From: an uncultured Collinsella sp. | GTDB lineage: Bacteria > Actinomycetota > Coriobacteriia > Coriobacteriales > Coriobacteriaceae | Direction: 5' to 3' | Length of the DNA: 40,898 nucleotides | Assembly: GCA_900540935.1 (NCBI GenBank) | Contig: UQHW01000019.1 | Coordinates: 1 to 40,898 of the forward strand | Shown: piece after piece, positions 23,167 through 31,647 of the stretch | Layout: every line of letters starts with the position of its first letter | Numbering within the stretch: position 1 is the stretch's first letter | Program-made: the position numbers and the translations under genes | The notes under the pieces: generated by a model | What the model was told of the DNA's origin: nothing | Seen by the model: only the letters and a program-made list of their open reading frames with translations | Database searches by the model: none

Positions 23167-25350
23167 TTAGGACCGGAGGAGGTCACTGCGGGTGATGGTG
23201 GCGCCGATGGCAAAGGGCATGCAGGCGATGACCGGATACAGGTAGCGCATGTAGGTCGAGCCATTGCAGGGACCGATCAGGCACACGGCGAGCACGCCCA
23301 GCAGCGGCACCCAAATGGCCAGCCCGCGCCACGAATGACGACGTAGCAGATAGACCACCACGGTGATCATGATCCACACATAGGTGGCCGAGCTCATGGT
23401 GAGCGAGATAAACGGGATGCGTTGTACTGCCACGCGATACAGGTTGATCAGGTGGTCGCACCAGCGCACGACCTTGCTATCGACCGGATGGAAGTCAAAG
23501 TACTTGAGGTTATCGGGCTTCGCCATAATCTCGGCACTGCGCGCCGTGCTGTAGACCCACGCATCGCGGGCACTCGGATAAAAGTAGCCGTAGTAGTTAT
23601 TGATGAGCGCCGAGATATAGCACTCGGGATCCTTTTTGAACATCTGAGCCCACACCTCAAAATAGGCCTTGATGTCCTCCTGCGAGGCATACTCGTTAAA
23701 GCAATTTTTGACGGCGTCCGACTTATCCGGGTTGTAACGGCGGCCCAGGTTCTCGTACTTGAGCACGCGGTCGATCACGGCACGCTCATCGTCGGTCACC
23801 AAGCCGTCGCAAGGAGCCTCCACGATGGTGCCGTCCTCCTTAACCGTAGGGTTGACGCCCGAGTTGAGGCCGTCGTGCTTTTGGACGAAACGAGCCGTCT
23901 GCTGGAACGGAATCGAGAGGATTTCGCGCTTGGAACCAGGCGTGATGTCGTGCGCCGGCATAAAGACCTTGGTGAAGTACATATTGGAGGCAAGGCAGAG
24001 TGCAAGCACCGCAAGAACTCCCACCCAGCGGAAACGCGGGATGGCGCCCGAAGGCGCAGCACCAGTCTGCCTGGCTGCACGATGAGCCACATGCGCGTCC
24101 CATGCGCAAAACGCCGCCGCGATTACGCATGCCGCCAGGGGAAACACCAGGCCGCCGTTACGCAGAAACGTGGAACCCATGGCGCCCAGAGCGAGCAGCA
24201 GCCAGTCATGGCGCGCAAAGAGCACGGGCCTCTGTTCGCCCGCACGCTCGGCATTGGCATCGCGACGGGGCAGGCCGCAGGCCACGAGCTTCACGGTCTG
24301 CACCAACAGCACCAAAAACGCGTCGGCAAACAGCACATCTTTGGTAAGCAGCGCCGCGTAGTTGGAGAACATCGGCATAAACACAAAGAACAGCAAGATC
24401 ACGCCGCGGACCGGCAGGCTCACGCCCAGCTTGCGCAGCGACGAGATGGAATAGGCCATGCAGGCGGCCGTAATGACGAACTGGGCGCAGGTGTAGATGG
24501 CAAGACCTGCGTTGGCGCTGTTGAACAGTGAAAGCCCCAGCTGGACGCACGAACCGATGATAGCCGTGTGCACCACGGGATGATGTCCGTTGAGCAACAC
24601 ATTGGGATTGAGCAGACGCAGGTAGTCACTCGTGCCGTTGGGGTAGTTGAACCACTGGCGAATCTGCGCACCCGTATCTCCCATAAAAAGGCCGGGCAGC
24701 GAAGCGATGAGCGTGGGCGCCCAGGCGACCATAAGCACCAGGAAGGGCCCGGCAAAGGGATGGACCGAGAGCACGGCGTGAGCCACACGCCATACGCGGC
24801 CAAAGTGCGCTTCGGAAAACGGAATGCGCCGAGAGCTCAGCCAATCTAGACACTCAAAGGCAAGGTAGAAGGCAACGACCGCCAAGAGCATCCAGCCCGC
24901 ACCGCCTATCCAGGCGCAGATGATGCGGGCCTTGTCGCCGAGCACGATCTCGGCCGAATCGGTGAGGTCGTAGCTGCGGCCAAACACCATGCAGACGGCA
25001 AAGAACAGCGACGGAAGGATCACCGAGGGACGCCAAGCGTCGCCGCGGCCAAAGAACACGTAGCGAAATGGCAGCGTGAGCAGGCAGGCAAGCGCAAGCA
25101 GCATGACCGCGTCGGTATGGCCGGCAAACGAGAGGAGCACCTCGTAGCACACGTACAGCATGCCCGAGGCTTTGGGGTCAATCGCCAAGACTGCGTTGCT
25201 CGACACCGGGGCGGGATCGATGGAAAACGCCGTGGTCGCCAACAGCGCGAGCAAAAATGCGATGAGCGTCTGCTTGGCGGGGTAGCGCTTAAACCAGACG
25301 ATGCGGGCAGCGTCGCGCGCAGCCGTTGTGGAGAGGTCGGGATCCTTCAC
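23167..25350 (-). CDS. Large multi-pass membrane protein, DUF6020-like
   Basis: A 727-residue protein with about twelve hydrophobic segments. It has a short cytosolic N-terminus and a soluble, probably extracytoplasmic loop (about 490-640). That loop includes NCFNEYASQEDIKAYFEVW and DPECYISALINNYYGYFYPSA. Segments such as LLTKDVLFADAFLVLLVQT, an early-loop acid DTGAQIRQWFNYP and a HHPVVHTAIIG motif recall DUF6020 and the GT-C glycosyltransferase superfamily. Involvement in surface glycan or teichoic-acid-type sugar transfer is therefore a guess. The gene stands between REP-like hairpins on both sides. No partner gene in the neighbourhood specifies the substrate. Confidence 0.75.
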   Translation of the reverse strand: MKDPDLSTTAARDAARIVWFKRYPAKQTLIAFLLALLATTAFSIDPAPVSSNAVLAIDPKASGMLYVCYEVLLSFAGHTDAVMLLALACLLTLPFRYVFFGRGDAWRPSVILPSLFFAVCMVFGRSYDLTDSAEIVLGDKARIICAWIGGAGWMLLAVVAFYLAFECLDWLSSRRIPFSEAHFGRVWRVAHAVLSVHPFAGPFLVLMVAWAPTLIASLPGLFMGDTGAQIRQWFNYPNGTSDYLRLLNPNVLLNGHHPVVHTAIIGSCVQLGLSLFNSANAGLAIYTCAQFVITAACMAYSISSLRKLGVSLPVRGVILLFFVFMPMFSNYAALLTKDVLFADAFLVLLVQTVKLVACGLPRRDANAERAGEQRPVLFARHDWLLLALGAMGSTFLRNGGLVFPLAACVIAAAFCAWDAHVAHRAARQTGAAPSGAIPRFRWVGVLAVLALCLASNMYFTKVFMPAHDITPGSKREILSIPFQQTARFVQKHDGLNSGVNPTVKEDGTIVEAPCDGLVTDDERAVIDRVLKYENLGRRYNPDKSDAVKNCFNEYASQEDIKAYFEVWAQMFKKDPECYISALINNYYGYFYPSARDAWVYSTARSAEIMAKPDNLKYFDFHPVDSKVVRWCDHLINLYRVAVQRIPFISLTMSSATYVWIMITVVVYLLRRHSWRGLAIWVPLLGVLAVCLIGPCNGSTYMRYLYPVIACMPFAIGATITRSDLLRS

Positions 25351-25391
25351 AGTCCGAAAGCCTTTCTAGAAACCTATCAAACTCGGCAAGA

Positions 25392-25424
25392 CCACCACAA
25401 AGGTGCCTGTCCCCTTTGTGGTGG
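25392..25424. repeat. REP-like hairpin after lgt
   Basis: A perfect 11-bp stem (CCACCACAAAG / CTTTGTGGTGG) closes over a loop with GGGGACAGGCACC on the minus strand. It lies 6 bp downstream of the lgt stop and may also stop transcription. The GGGACAGGCACC-type core is typical of dispersed REP units in many bacteria. Confidence 0.65.
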
Positions 25425-25430
25425 CCTTGG

Positions 25431-26252
25431 TTAGGCGTCCAGGTAGACGCGCTGGGGCTGGTTGCGGTGTCGGGCGAAGATGATGAGCGCCAGTCCGGCG
25501 ATCACGAGCGGCAAACTCAGCAGCTGACCCATGGTGATGACGCCGCCCAGCAGATAGCCCAGCTGCGCATCGGGCACGCGCACGAACTCAACGAGAAAGC
25601 GGACGATGCCGTACCCCATCACGAACACGCCCATAAACGTACCCTGGGGCAGCAGCGGCTTTTTGCGGCTGAGCACCTGCAAAATACAGAAGAGCACGAC
25701 GCCCTCAAGAAACGCCTCGTAGAGCTGGGAGGGATGGCGCGGCATATCGCCCGCAGTGCCGCCAAAGACCACACCCCAAGGCAGATCGGTCGGCTTACCC
25801 CACAGCTCACCGTTCACGAAGTTGGCGCAACGTCCCAGGCACAGCGCCAGCGGAGCACCGATCACAGCAAGGTCGGCGATGGTCCAGGCGTCGAGCTTAT
25901 ACATGCGGCACACGATGATGCCGCCCAAGATGCCGCCGACCAGGCCACCGTGGAAGCTCATACCGCCCTCGTTGGTGGCAAAGATTTCGAGCGGGTGGGT
26001 CCAATAGTAGCCATCGCCGTAAAAGACGACGTAAAACAGGCGCGCGCCGATAATGAGGCCAAAGACCGCGCCGACCACGACGCTCGTCAGGTCATCAATC
26101 GTAATGTCGAAGCCCCAACGACGTTGCGTGCGGTACATAACGACCGCCGTGAGCAGGGCGCCGACCACGTAGGCCAGACCGTACCAGTAGATGGTGATGG
26201 GGCCCGCCGAGATCGCAACGGGGTCAAGCATATGGTAGAGGTCGTTGAGCAT
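25431..26252 (-). CDS. lgt: Prolipoprotein diacylglyceryl transferase
   Basis: A 273-residue polytopic membrane enzyme that transfers diacylglycerol from phosphatidylglycerol to the lipobox cysteine of prolipoproteins. Visible motifs are YWYGLAYVVG, the family signature GGMSFHGGLVGGILGG, and LGRCANFVNGELWGKPT. About seven helices are present. The start at 26252 (MLNDLYHM) follows AGAGGG by six bases. Upstream in-frame codons lack such a site. It is separated by about 110 bp from the NifU-like gene and probably has its own promoter. Confidence 0.95.
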   Translation of the reverse strand: MLNDLYHMLDPVAISAGPITIYWYGLAYVVGALLTAVVMYRTQRRWGFDITIDDLTSVVVGAVFGLIIGARLFYVVFYGDGYYWTHPLEIFATNEGGMSFHGGLVGGILGGIIVCRMYKLDAWTIADLAVIGAPLALCLGRCANFVNGELWGKPTDLPWGVVFGGTAGDMPRHPSQLYEAFLEGVVLFCILQVLSRKKPLLPQGTFMGVFVMGYGIVRFLVEFVRVPDAQLGYLLGGVITMGQLLSLPLVIAGLALIIFARHRNQPQRVYLDA

Positions 26253-26361
26253 ATCGATCCCTCTGCTCCCTACATACAAATGCGACCGCGGGCCTTACGC
26301 TCGCAGCCGCATATTTGGGCGTAACGTCTATGCGGAGCGTACCGTCCGCAGCTTTCGCATC

Positions 26362-26640
26362 TTAGAACGGCGCGTACTCGTCGTACAGGTCCTCGGCCTC
26401 GCCGGAAGCATTGACCTGCTCAACGCGGGTAACGCCGGGCACATGCTCCTTCAGGATGCGCTCGATACCCATAGACAGGGTCAGTGAGCTCATGGGGCAG
26501 CCGGCGCAGGCGCCCTGCAGCTCCAGCTTGACAACACCCTCGTCGTCGACGCCCACATACTCCATATCGCCGCCATCGGCCTGCAGGTTGGGGCGGATCT
26601 CTTCAAGAACCTTCTTAAGCAGCTCTTCGTTAACAGCCAC
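26362..26640 (-). CDS. NifU-like Fe-S cluster scaffold protein (C-terminal-domain type)
   Basis: A 92-residue single-domain protein of the NifU C-terminal family. EVLKKVLEEIRPNLQADGGDMEYV and the cluster-binding pair in QGACAGCPMSSLTLSMGIERIL are present; the two cysteines should bind a bridging cluster in a dimer. It likely stores or delivers Fe-S clusters to client enzymes. The start is a GTG at 26640 with AAAGGAG five bases upstream. No other suf/isc gene is in the window. Confidence 0.92.
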   Translation of the reverse strand: MAVNEELLKKVLEEIRPNLQADGGDMEYVGVDDEGVVKLELQGACAGCPMSSLTLSMGIERILKEHVPGVTRVEQVNASGEAEDLYDEYAPF

Positions 26641-26751
26641 AGGGGCTCCTTTCTCACAATAACGCGGGCACGCCCGCGGACAGGGGCTATGTTACTACAG
26701 CCATGTACCCGCTCACGAGCCGTCCATGCGCGCAGACGCGACTTTCACGAG

Positions 26752-26837
26752 TAGTCAATTTGGGACGGGGCTCTTTGAGCTGCGTTCGTCGTCAGATAGC
26801 GACAACGCATATTACTGCCGAGCCTGTCCCCCGGTAC
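26752..26837. repeat. Dispersed repeat copy 2 within a larger inverted-repeat unit
   Basis: The first 32 bp match 5751-5782 in 27 of 32 positions. GGGACGGGGCTC (26762-26773) and GAGCCTGTCCC (26820-26830) are imperfect inverses, so the unit can fold into a hairpin. Its far end provides the last codons and stop of the dCMP deaminase gene. Confidence 0.6.
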
Positions 26838-27336
26838 CAATCTGGACATCGACGATGACCTGGCGGTAGCTGATGCCGCAGGAGTCGAGAATGCGGCGGC
26901 TGATACGGCCGTCGTCGGTATCGGCATACTTATTGTCCAGGTAGACGACCTCGCCCACACCCACCTGCGCCAGGATCTTGGCGCAGTCGTGGCACGGGAA
27001 TAGCGTGACGTAGACCGTGGAACCCTCAAGGTCTTTGAGCGAGCCGCGGTAGTTGAGCACGGCGTTGGCCTCGGCATGCACCACGTAGTTGTGCTTATCC
27101 TGCAACGGGTCATCGCTCGTGCCCCACGGGAAAAAGTCATCGTTGAGCGCCGAGGGCGTGCCGTTGTAACCCACCGAAAGGATGCGGTGGTTGGTGCTGG
27201 CGATGCACGCTCCCACCTGCGTGTTGGGGTCCTTGCTGCGGCGCTGCGCGGCGATGGCCACGCTCATAAAGAACTCGTCCCAGCTAATGACGTCGCGGCG
27301 CTTGCCCGACGCGGTTTGATGAAGATCGTCCGACAT
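26812..27336 (-). CDS. dCMP deaminase family protein
   Basis: A 174-residue zinc-dependent cytidine/deoxycytidylate deaminase (ComEB type). It converts dCMP to dUMP for dTTP synthesis. The zinc and catalytic motifs are VVHAEANAVLNY and TLFPCHDCAKIL; early DEFFMSVAIAAQRRSKDPNTQVGA is typical. The start at 27336 (MSDDLHQ) follows GGAGG by eight bases. The final GTGGQARQ is not typical of the family and is encoded within the repeat that follows. It is otherwise a complete gene. Confidence 0.93.
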   Translation of the reverse strand: MSDDLHQTASGKRRDVISWDEFFMSVAIAAQRRSKDPNTQVGACIASTNHRILSVGYNGTPSALNDDFFPWGTSDDPLQDKHNYVVHAEANAVLNYRGSLKDLEGSTVYVTLFPCHDCAKILAQVGVGEVVYLDNKYADTDDGRISRRILDSCGISYRQVIVDVQIGTGGQARQ

Positions 27337-27420
27337 GGCAGACACCTCCGAAATCGCAATAGTTTGACCCATTGTAGCAGGTGGAAGGTGGAGACGTTTT
27401 TGTCCTACCAGCCCCTCGCC

Positions 27421-28272
27421 CTACGCGCGGCGAGGCTTTTGGTTGATGTGGTAGAGCTCGGCGAGACCCCGCAGCGTCAACGCGTCATCGACCGTCAGGC
27501 TATGGCCGACCAGCGCCGCAAGCGCCTTGGCATCGTCGCCGGTAATGACGATGGGCACATCGCCCTCCCCCGCCGCCTTGGTCGCTCGCATCTCGGCGAG
27601 CACCATGTCGAGCATGCCGTCGATGCGAGCCACCTCGCCCAAAACCACGCCCGAGCGCATGGCCTCGCGCGTGTTGCGGCCGATCACATGTGTGGGTGCC
27701 GAGGGCTCAACCTGGGGTAGACGCGCTGCCGCCGCCGAAAGCGAGCGGGCGCCAAGTGCCAGACCCGGCGCGATAACGCCGCCGACAAAGGTGCCGTGCG
27801 CGTCGATGACCTCGATATTGGTCGTCGTGCCCAGGTCAATCACGATGCAGGGCGAGCCGTAGACGGCGCGGGCCGCCACGGCGTCGGCGATGCGGTCGGG
27901 ACCGATCTCGGCCGGATCGTCGTAGTGCACGGGCATGCCGGTCTTAAGTCCCGGCCCCACGGTGAGCACGCGCCCCGTGCAGGTACGGGAAAGCGCTACC
28001 TTCCACGGGCGCTCGAGCGCCGGGACCACGCAGCTCAACACAGCAGCCGCGGGCACAAGCGCACCCGGCATGCCCGCATCGGCCGCCAGTGCGGCCATGA
28101 CCTGCACGAGACGCATGCGCGCCTCGTCTGCCGTGATGCTCGACGGCGTGGTGATCTCGCACGTCGCAAGCGGACATTCCTGCGCCGCGGCCGAATCCTC
28201 TGCAAACAGGCCAAAGCGAATGAACGTGTTGCCCACGTCGACCGTCAATATATATGCGCACCCATTAAGCAT
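27421..28272 (-). CDS. coaX: Type III pantothenate kinase
   Basis: A 283-residue ASKHA-fold enzyme that phosphorylates pantothenate, the first step of CoA synthesis. Phosphate-1 motif DVGNTFIRFG, the GPDRIADAVAA substrate region, and phosphate-2/adenosine parts CIVIDLGTTTNIEVID and GGVIAPGL are all visible. Type III enzymes need a monovalent cation and are insensitive to CoA feedback. The start at 28272 (MLNGCAY) follows AAAGGAG by eight bases. It is divergent from the OPT transporter. Confidence 0.93.
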   Translation of the reverse strand: MLNGCAYILTVDVGNTFIRFGLFAEDSAAAQECPLATCEITTPSSITADEARMRLVQVMAALAADAGMPGALVPAAAVLSCVVPALERPWKVALSRTCTGRVLTVGPGLKTGMPVHYDDPAEIGPDRIADAVAARAVYGSPCIVIDLGTTTNIEVIDAHGTFVGGVIAPGLALGARSLSAAAARLPQVEPSAPTHVIGRNTREAMRSGVVLGEVARIDGMLDMVLAEMRATKAAGEGDVPIVITGDDAKALAALVGHSLTVDDALTLRGLAELYHINQKPRRA

Positions 28273-28321
28273 CGTCGGCGCTCCTTTCGTCTGCCCAGCA
28301 GTATATCGCCTACCTAAACCA

Positions 28322-28339
28322 GTCATCCCAAAATGACTA
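28322..28339. repeat. Small inverted repeat in the coaX-OPT gap
   Basis: AGTCAT and ATGACT flank CCCAAA. The complement reads TAGTCATTTTGGG, the same opening as the 32-bp dispersed repeat, so this may be a third, short copy. It lies in the divergent promoter region. Confidence 0.4.
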
Positions 28340-28401
28340 CCTTGCCGCTATACTGGTGCGCGGTCGTTTGCGAGCTCACGCGGCGGCCCTTGGTAACCCG
28401 A

Positions 28402-28440
28402 CTTCCCGCGCCGTATCCGTAACGGCGCTCCCGGGGGAAG
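28402..28440 (+). promoter_or_regulatory. Stable leader hairpin of the OPT transporter mRNA
   Basis: CTTCCC-GCGCCGT pairs with ACGGCGC and GGGAAG around a short loop, 25 bp before the start codon. TATCCG in the loop could alternatively pair with CGGATA (28441-28446) just upstream of AAAGGAG. This may modulate translation; no known riboswitch class is recognised. Confidence 0.4.
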
Positions 28441-28464
28441 CGGATATACGCAAAGGAGTTTTAT

Positions 28465-30168
28465 ATGAGCAATCCCTCGAACCGCGCTTCGATGCGCGGG
28501 CAACTTACGCTGCGCGGCGTCGTCATCGGCGTCCTTGGCTGCGTGATCATCACGGCAAGCTCGGCCTACACCGCCCTCAAGATGGGCGCACTCCCCTGGC
28601 CGATCGTCTTCGCTGCCGTCATCTCGCTGTTCTTCCTGAAGCTCATGGGCAACGCCAGCCTCAACGAGGCAAACGTCACCCACACCATCATGTCCGCAGG
28701 CGCCATGGTCGCCGGCGGCTTGGCGTTTACCATCCCGGGCGCCTGGATGCTGGGCTATGCCGACCAGATCAGCTGGCTCGACATGTTTATCGTGGCGCTC
28801 GCCGGCACCATCTTGGGCCTTCTGGCGACAGCGCTCATCCACCGTCACTTTATCGTGGACGCCGCGCTCGAGTTCCCCACCGGCAACGCCGCAGCTCAGA
28901 CCCTGCGCGCTACCGAGGCCGGCGGCAAGACCGGCAAGCAGCTCTTTGGCTCCATGGCCATCGCCGGCATCTACAGCGTGCTTCGCGACGCCCTGGGCGT
29001 GGTACCCAGTATGCTGTGCACGCTCAATATCCCCGGCGTGACCTTTGCCATCTACAACTCGCCCATGCTGCTCTCCGTCGGCTTTTTGGTGGGCTTCGCC
29101 CCCGTCGCGTTCTGGTTTGCCGGCGCGCTGCTGGGCAATTTTGGCATCATCGTCGGCGGCACCGCTGCCGGTCTGTTTGACGTTATGACCGCACAGGGCA
29201 TCGTCAAGTCCCTGGGTATGGGCCTCATGATGGGCTTTGGCGTCGCCGTCGTACTCAAGGACATCCTGCCGCAGGTCGCCGGTATCGTCCGCGGCCTCGC
29301 CGCCGACAGCTCCACCGACACCGACGAGCAGTCGCTCATCTCGGGCTCCCTTAAGCTCGACGCCGGCATCATCGGCCTGGGCGCCGCCGCCATCGCCGTG
29401 ATCGTCGCCATCGCGCTCGACCTTGGTCCCGTTCCAGCCGTCATCGTCACGCTGTTCACCTTTGTCACCACCATCATGAGTGCGCAGAGCTGCGGGCAGA
29501 CGGGTATCGACCCCATGGAGATCTTCGGCCTCATCGTCATGCTCATCGTGGCAGCCTTCGCGCAGCTCGCTCAGGTCAAGCTGTTCTTTATCGCCGGCAT
29601 CGTGGCCGTAGCGTGCGGCCTTGCGGGCGACGTCATGAACGACTTTAAGGCCGGCGCCGTGCTGGGCACCAACCCGCGCGCACAGTGGGTCGGCCAGGCC
29701 ATCGGCGGCATCGTGGGCGCCCTGGTCGCCGCCGCTGTCATGGTCGCGCTCGTCACCGCCTATGGTCCGGACGCCTTTGGCCCCGACAAGAGTTTTGTGG
29801 CCGCACAGGCAAGCGTGGTCGCCACCATGGTCTCGGGCATCCCGAGCGCGCCGTGGTTTGCGGGCGGCTTTATCGCCGGCATCGTCATGTACTGGCTCGG
29901 CATTCCGGCCATGATGATCGGCCTGGGCGTGTACCTGCCGTTCTACATGTCGCTCACGGCCTTCCTGGGCTCCTGCGTTAAGCTCGCCTACGACAAGTGG
30001 GCCGCTCACCGCGACGCCGAGGCCGGTCTTTCGGACGAGGAGAGGGCTGCCAAGGACGCCGCCTTCCAGGAACAGGGCCTGGTTGTCGCCAGCGGCCTGC
30101 TGGGCGGCGAGTCTATCGTCGGCGTTATCCTGGCGTTTATCTCTGTTGGCCTGAGCCTGCTGGGCTAA
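28465..30168 (+). CDS. OPT family oligopeptide transporter
   Basis: A 567-residue membrane protein with about 14 hydrophobic segments. N-terminal RGVVIGVLGCVIITASSAYTALKMG, then LEFPTGNAAAQTLRA and GMGLMMGFGVAVVLKDILP are typical of prokaryotic OPT transporters. They import short peptides or metal chelates by proton symport. A short charged loop near the C-terminus (DEERAAKDAAFQEQ) is followed by a last helix. AAAGGAG lies eight bases before ATG. A strong terminator follows. In an amino-acid-fermenting gut organism, peptide import is a likely use, but the substrate cannot be read from sequence. Confidence 0.93.
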   Translation: MSNPSNRASMRGQLTLRGVVIGVLGCVIITASSAYTALKMGALPWPIVFAAVISLFFLKLMGNASLNEANVTHTIMSAGAMVAGGLAFTIPGAWMLGYADQISWLDMFIVALAGTILGLLATALIHRHFIVDAALEFPTGNAAAQTLRATEAGGKTGKQLFGSMAIAGIYSVLRDALGVVPSMLCTLNIPGVTFAIYNSPMLLSVGFLVGFAPVAFWFAGALLGNFGIIVGGTAAGLFDVMTAQGIVKSLGMGLMMGFGVAVVLKDILPQVAGIVRGLAADSSTDTDEQSLISGSLKLDAGIIGLGAAAIAVIVAIALDLGPVPAVIVTLFTFVTTIMSAQSCGQTGIDPMEIFGLIVMLIVAAFAQLAQVKLFFIAGIVAVACGLAGDVMNDFKAGAVLGTNPRAQWVGQAIGGIVGALVAAAVMVALVTAYGPDAFGPDKSFVAAQASVVATMVSGIPSAPWFAGGFIAGIVMYWLGIPAMMIGLGVYLPFYMSLTAFLGSCVKLAYDKWAAHRDAEAGLSDEERAAKDAAFQEQGLVVASGLLGGESIVGVILAFISVGLSLLG

Positions 30169-30194
30169 ACCAAACAACAACGCACCCGTGCAGA

Positions 30195-30232
30195 GCGCGG
30201 GGTCGGTGACTATCCGGCCCCGCGCTTTTTTT
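30195..30232 (+). terminator. Terminator of the OPT gene
   Basis: GCGCGGGG and CCCCGCGC form an 8-bp stem over a 15-base loop and are followed by seven T residues. Confidence 0.92.
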
Positions 30233-30384
30233 GTATCTGCCGAAACCCTCAGCAGCACTCGCATGTGGCCTGTCTTCCTTTGCCTGCTCGCCTAAGTTCC
30301 ATGTCAAGATGACCGCCCCGCCCGTCACGGTGTAGAGTACATGCTGCGAACGCACCCGCGTTCCTGCGGCAATACGAGGTGGAC

Positions 30385-31524
30385 ATGGAACTCGACAAAC
30401 AACAGCTCAAGCGACTGCGTGAGCGCCATCATCGGCGCCATGGCATCCGCCCCGCTCACAGCGAGGCCATGGAGAACGCAAGCCGCTTTCTAAAGCAGGC
30501 ATTCAACATTCGCGAGGGACGCGCGCCCTATCACGTGATTCGCAAGCGCTTTGTAAACGGGGCGCGGCTGACTGGCTCGCACTTATGCATCCTCATCATC
30601 GCGATGCTTATCGCGAGCATTGGCCTCGACATCGACTCGGACATTGCTATCGTGGGCGCCATGCTCATCTGCCCGCTCATGGGCTCGGTCCTTGCCATGG
30701 CATATGGCATCGCCACGCTCGACCGTGAGATTACCGTCGAGGCCATTGCCGGCCTCGCGCTGCAGATGGTCTTTTGCCTGGTCACATCCACGTTGTACTT
30801 TAAGCTCTCGCCCCTTGGCGCCACCACGGCCGCCATCATCGACAACTCGACGCCCACCGTGTGGGACCTTGCCGTCGCGCTCGCGGGCGGCTTTGCGGGT
30901 GGTCTGGGCAACTCGCGCGACCAGGAACCCGCCACGCTCATCGCCGGCGTGGCCGTGGCGACCGCGCTCATGCCGCCCCTGTGTGCGGCGGGCTACGGCA
31001 TCGCCATCGCAAGCGGGTCACTGTTTCTCTCGGCGCTTTACGAGTTTGGCATCAACGTGGTCTTTATCGCACTGGCTGCCGAAGCCGTATTGCTTCTTTT
31101 ACGTGTACCGCTCAAGCGCGACCTCAACGGCGACGGCATTGTGACCGCCGAGGAAAAAGCCGAGGTCGACGAGCTATCGCGCAAGGTGCGCCGCCGCATC
31201 ATTGTGGGCACGGTAGTCTTTGCCATCCCCTGCATCGTTATGACGGCGGGGTCTATTGGCTCGGCGCAGGCCGGCGTGCAGGACGGCTACGGCGTCACCG
31301 AAACCACGCGCGAGCTTGCCGCGGTGCTGCCGGGCTTTAAGGACTACACCGTCGCCGTCGAGACCTCGTCTACCGAAGGCGAGGAGGAGGGCATCGTCGA
31401 GCGCGAGATTGTCGCCCATGTGACGACAAGCGAGGCGCTCGGGGCACACGACCGTCACATCGCCCGCAAGCTCATCGACCTCAATGTGCCCGAGCTCGAT
31501 CGCGTGGAGTTCGATGTGAAGTGA
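30385..31524 (+). CDS. DUF389 / TIGR00341 membrane protein with EF-hand-like loop
   Basis: A 379-residue protein. A basic N-terminus (LRERHHRRHGIRP) precedes about seven hydrophobic helices. These include IAIVGAMLICPLMGSVLAMAYG, the hallmark GAMLISPLM-like motif of DUF389. A soluble C-terminal domain follows. Between helices, residues 246-257 (DLNGDGIVTAEE) match the EF-hand calcium loop at positions 1, 3, 5, 6, 8 and 12. The start (ATG 30385) has GAGGTGG very close; a GTG six bases earlier is possible. The function of the family is unknown. Its end converges on a shared terminator. Confidence 0.87.
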   Translation: MELDKQQLKRLRERHHRRHGIRPAHSEAMENASRFLKQAFNIREGRAPYHVIRKRFVNGARLTGSHLCILIIAMLIASIGLDIDSDIAIVGAMLICPLMGSVLAMAYGIATLDREITVEAIAGLALQMVFCLVTSTLYFKLSPLGATTAAIIDNSTPTVWDLAVALAGGFAGGLGNSRDQEPATLIAGVAVATALMPPLCAAGYGIAIASGSLFLSALYEFGINVVFIALAAEAVLLLLRVPLKRDLNGDGIVTAEEKAEVDELSRKVRRRIIVGTVVFAIPCIVMTAGSIGSAQAGVQDGYGVTETTRELAAVLPGFKDYTVAVETSSTEGEEEGIVEREIVAHVTTSEALGAHDRHIARKLIDLNVPELDRVEFDVK

Positions 31525-31593
31525 TACCGGCGCGGGATGAATGCGCGCACGGACGCAAGTTACGACGAGACGCAGACGCGATACGGACACGAG

Positions 31594-31636
31594 CAAACAG
31601 CGGGGTGCAGTTCACCCGCGCCCCGCTCGCTGTTTT
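31594..31636. terminator. Bidirectional terminator between convergent genes
   Basis: AAACAGCGGGG pairs with CCCCGCT...CTGTTT, with a small bulge, and is followed by TTTTATT on the plus strand. It lies between the DUF389 gene and the small anchored protein gene. Confidence 0.7.
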
Positions 31637-31647
31637 ATTGCCGTGAA

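Noticed and set aside
28348..30264. A 638-codon open frame on the minus strand opposite the OPT gene
   Set aside because: Its composition is Asp/His/Gly-rich low complexity, as expected for the complement of a membrane-protein gene.
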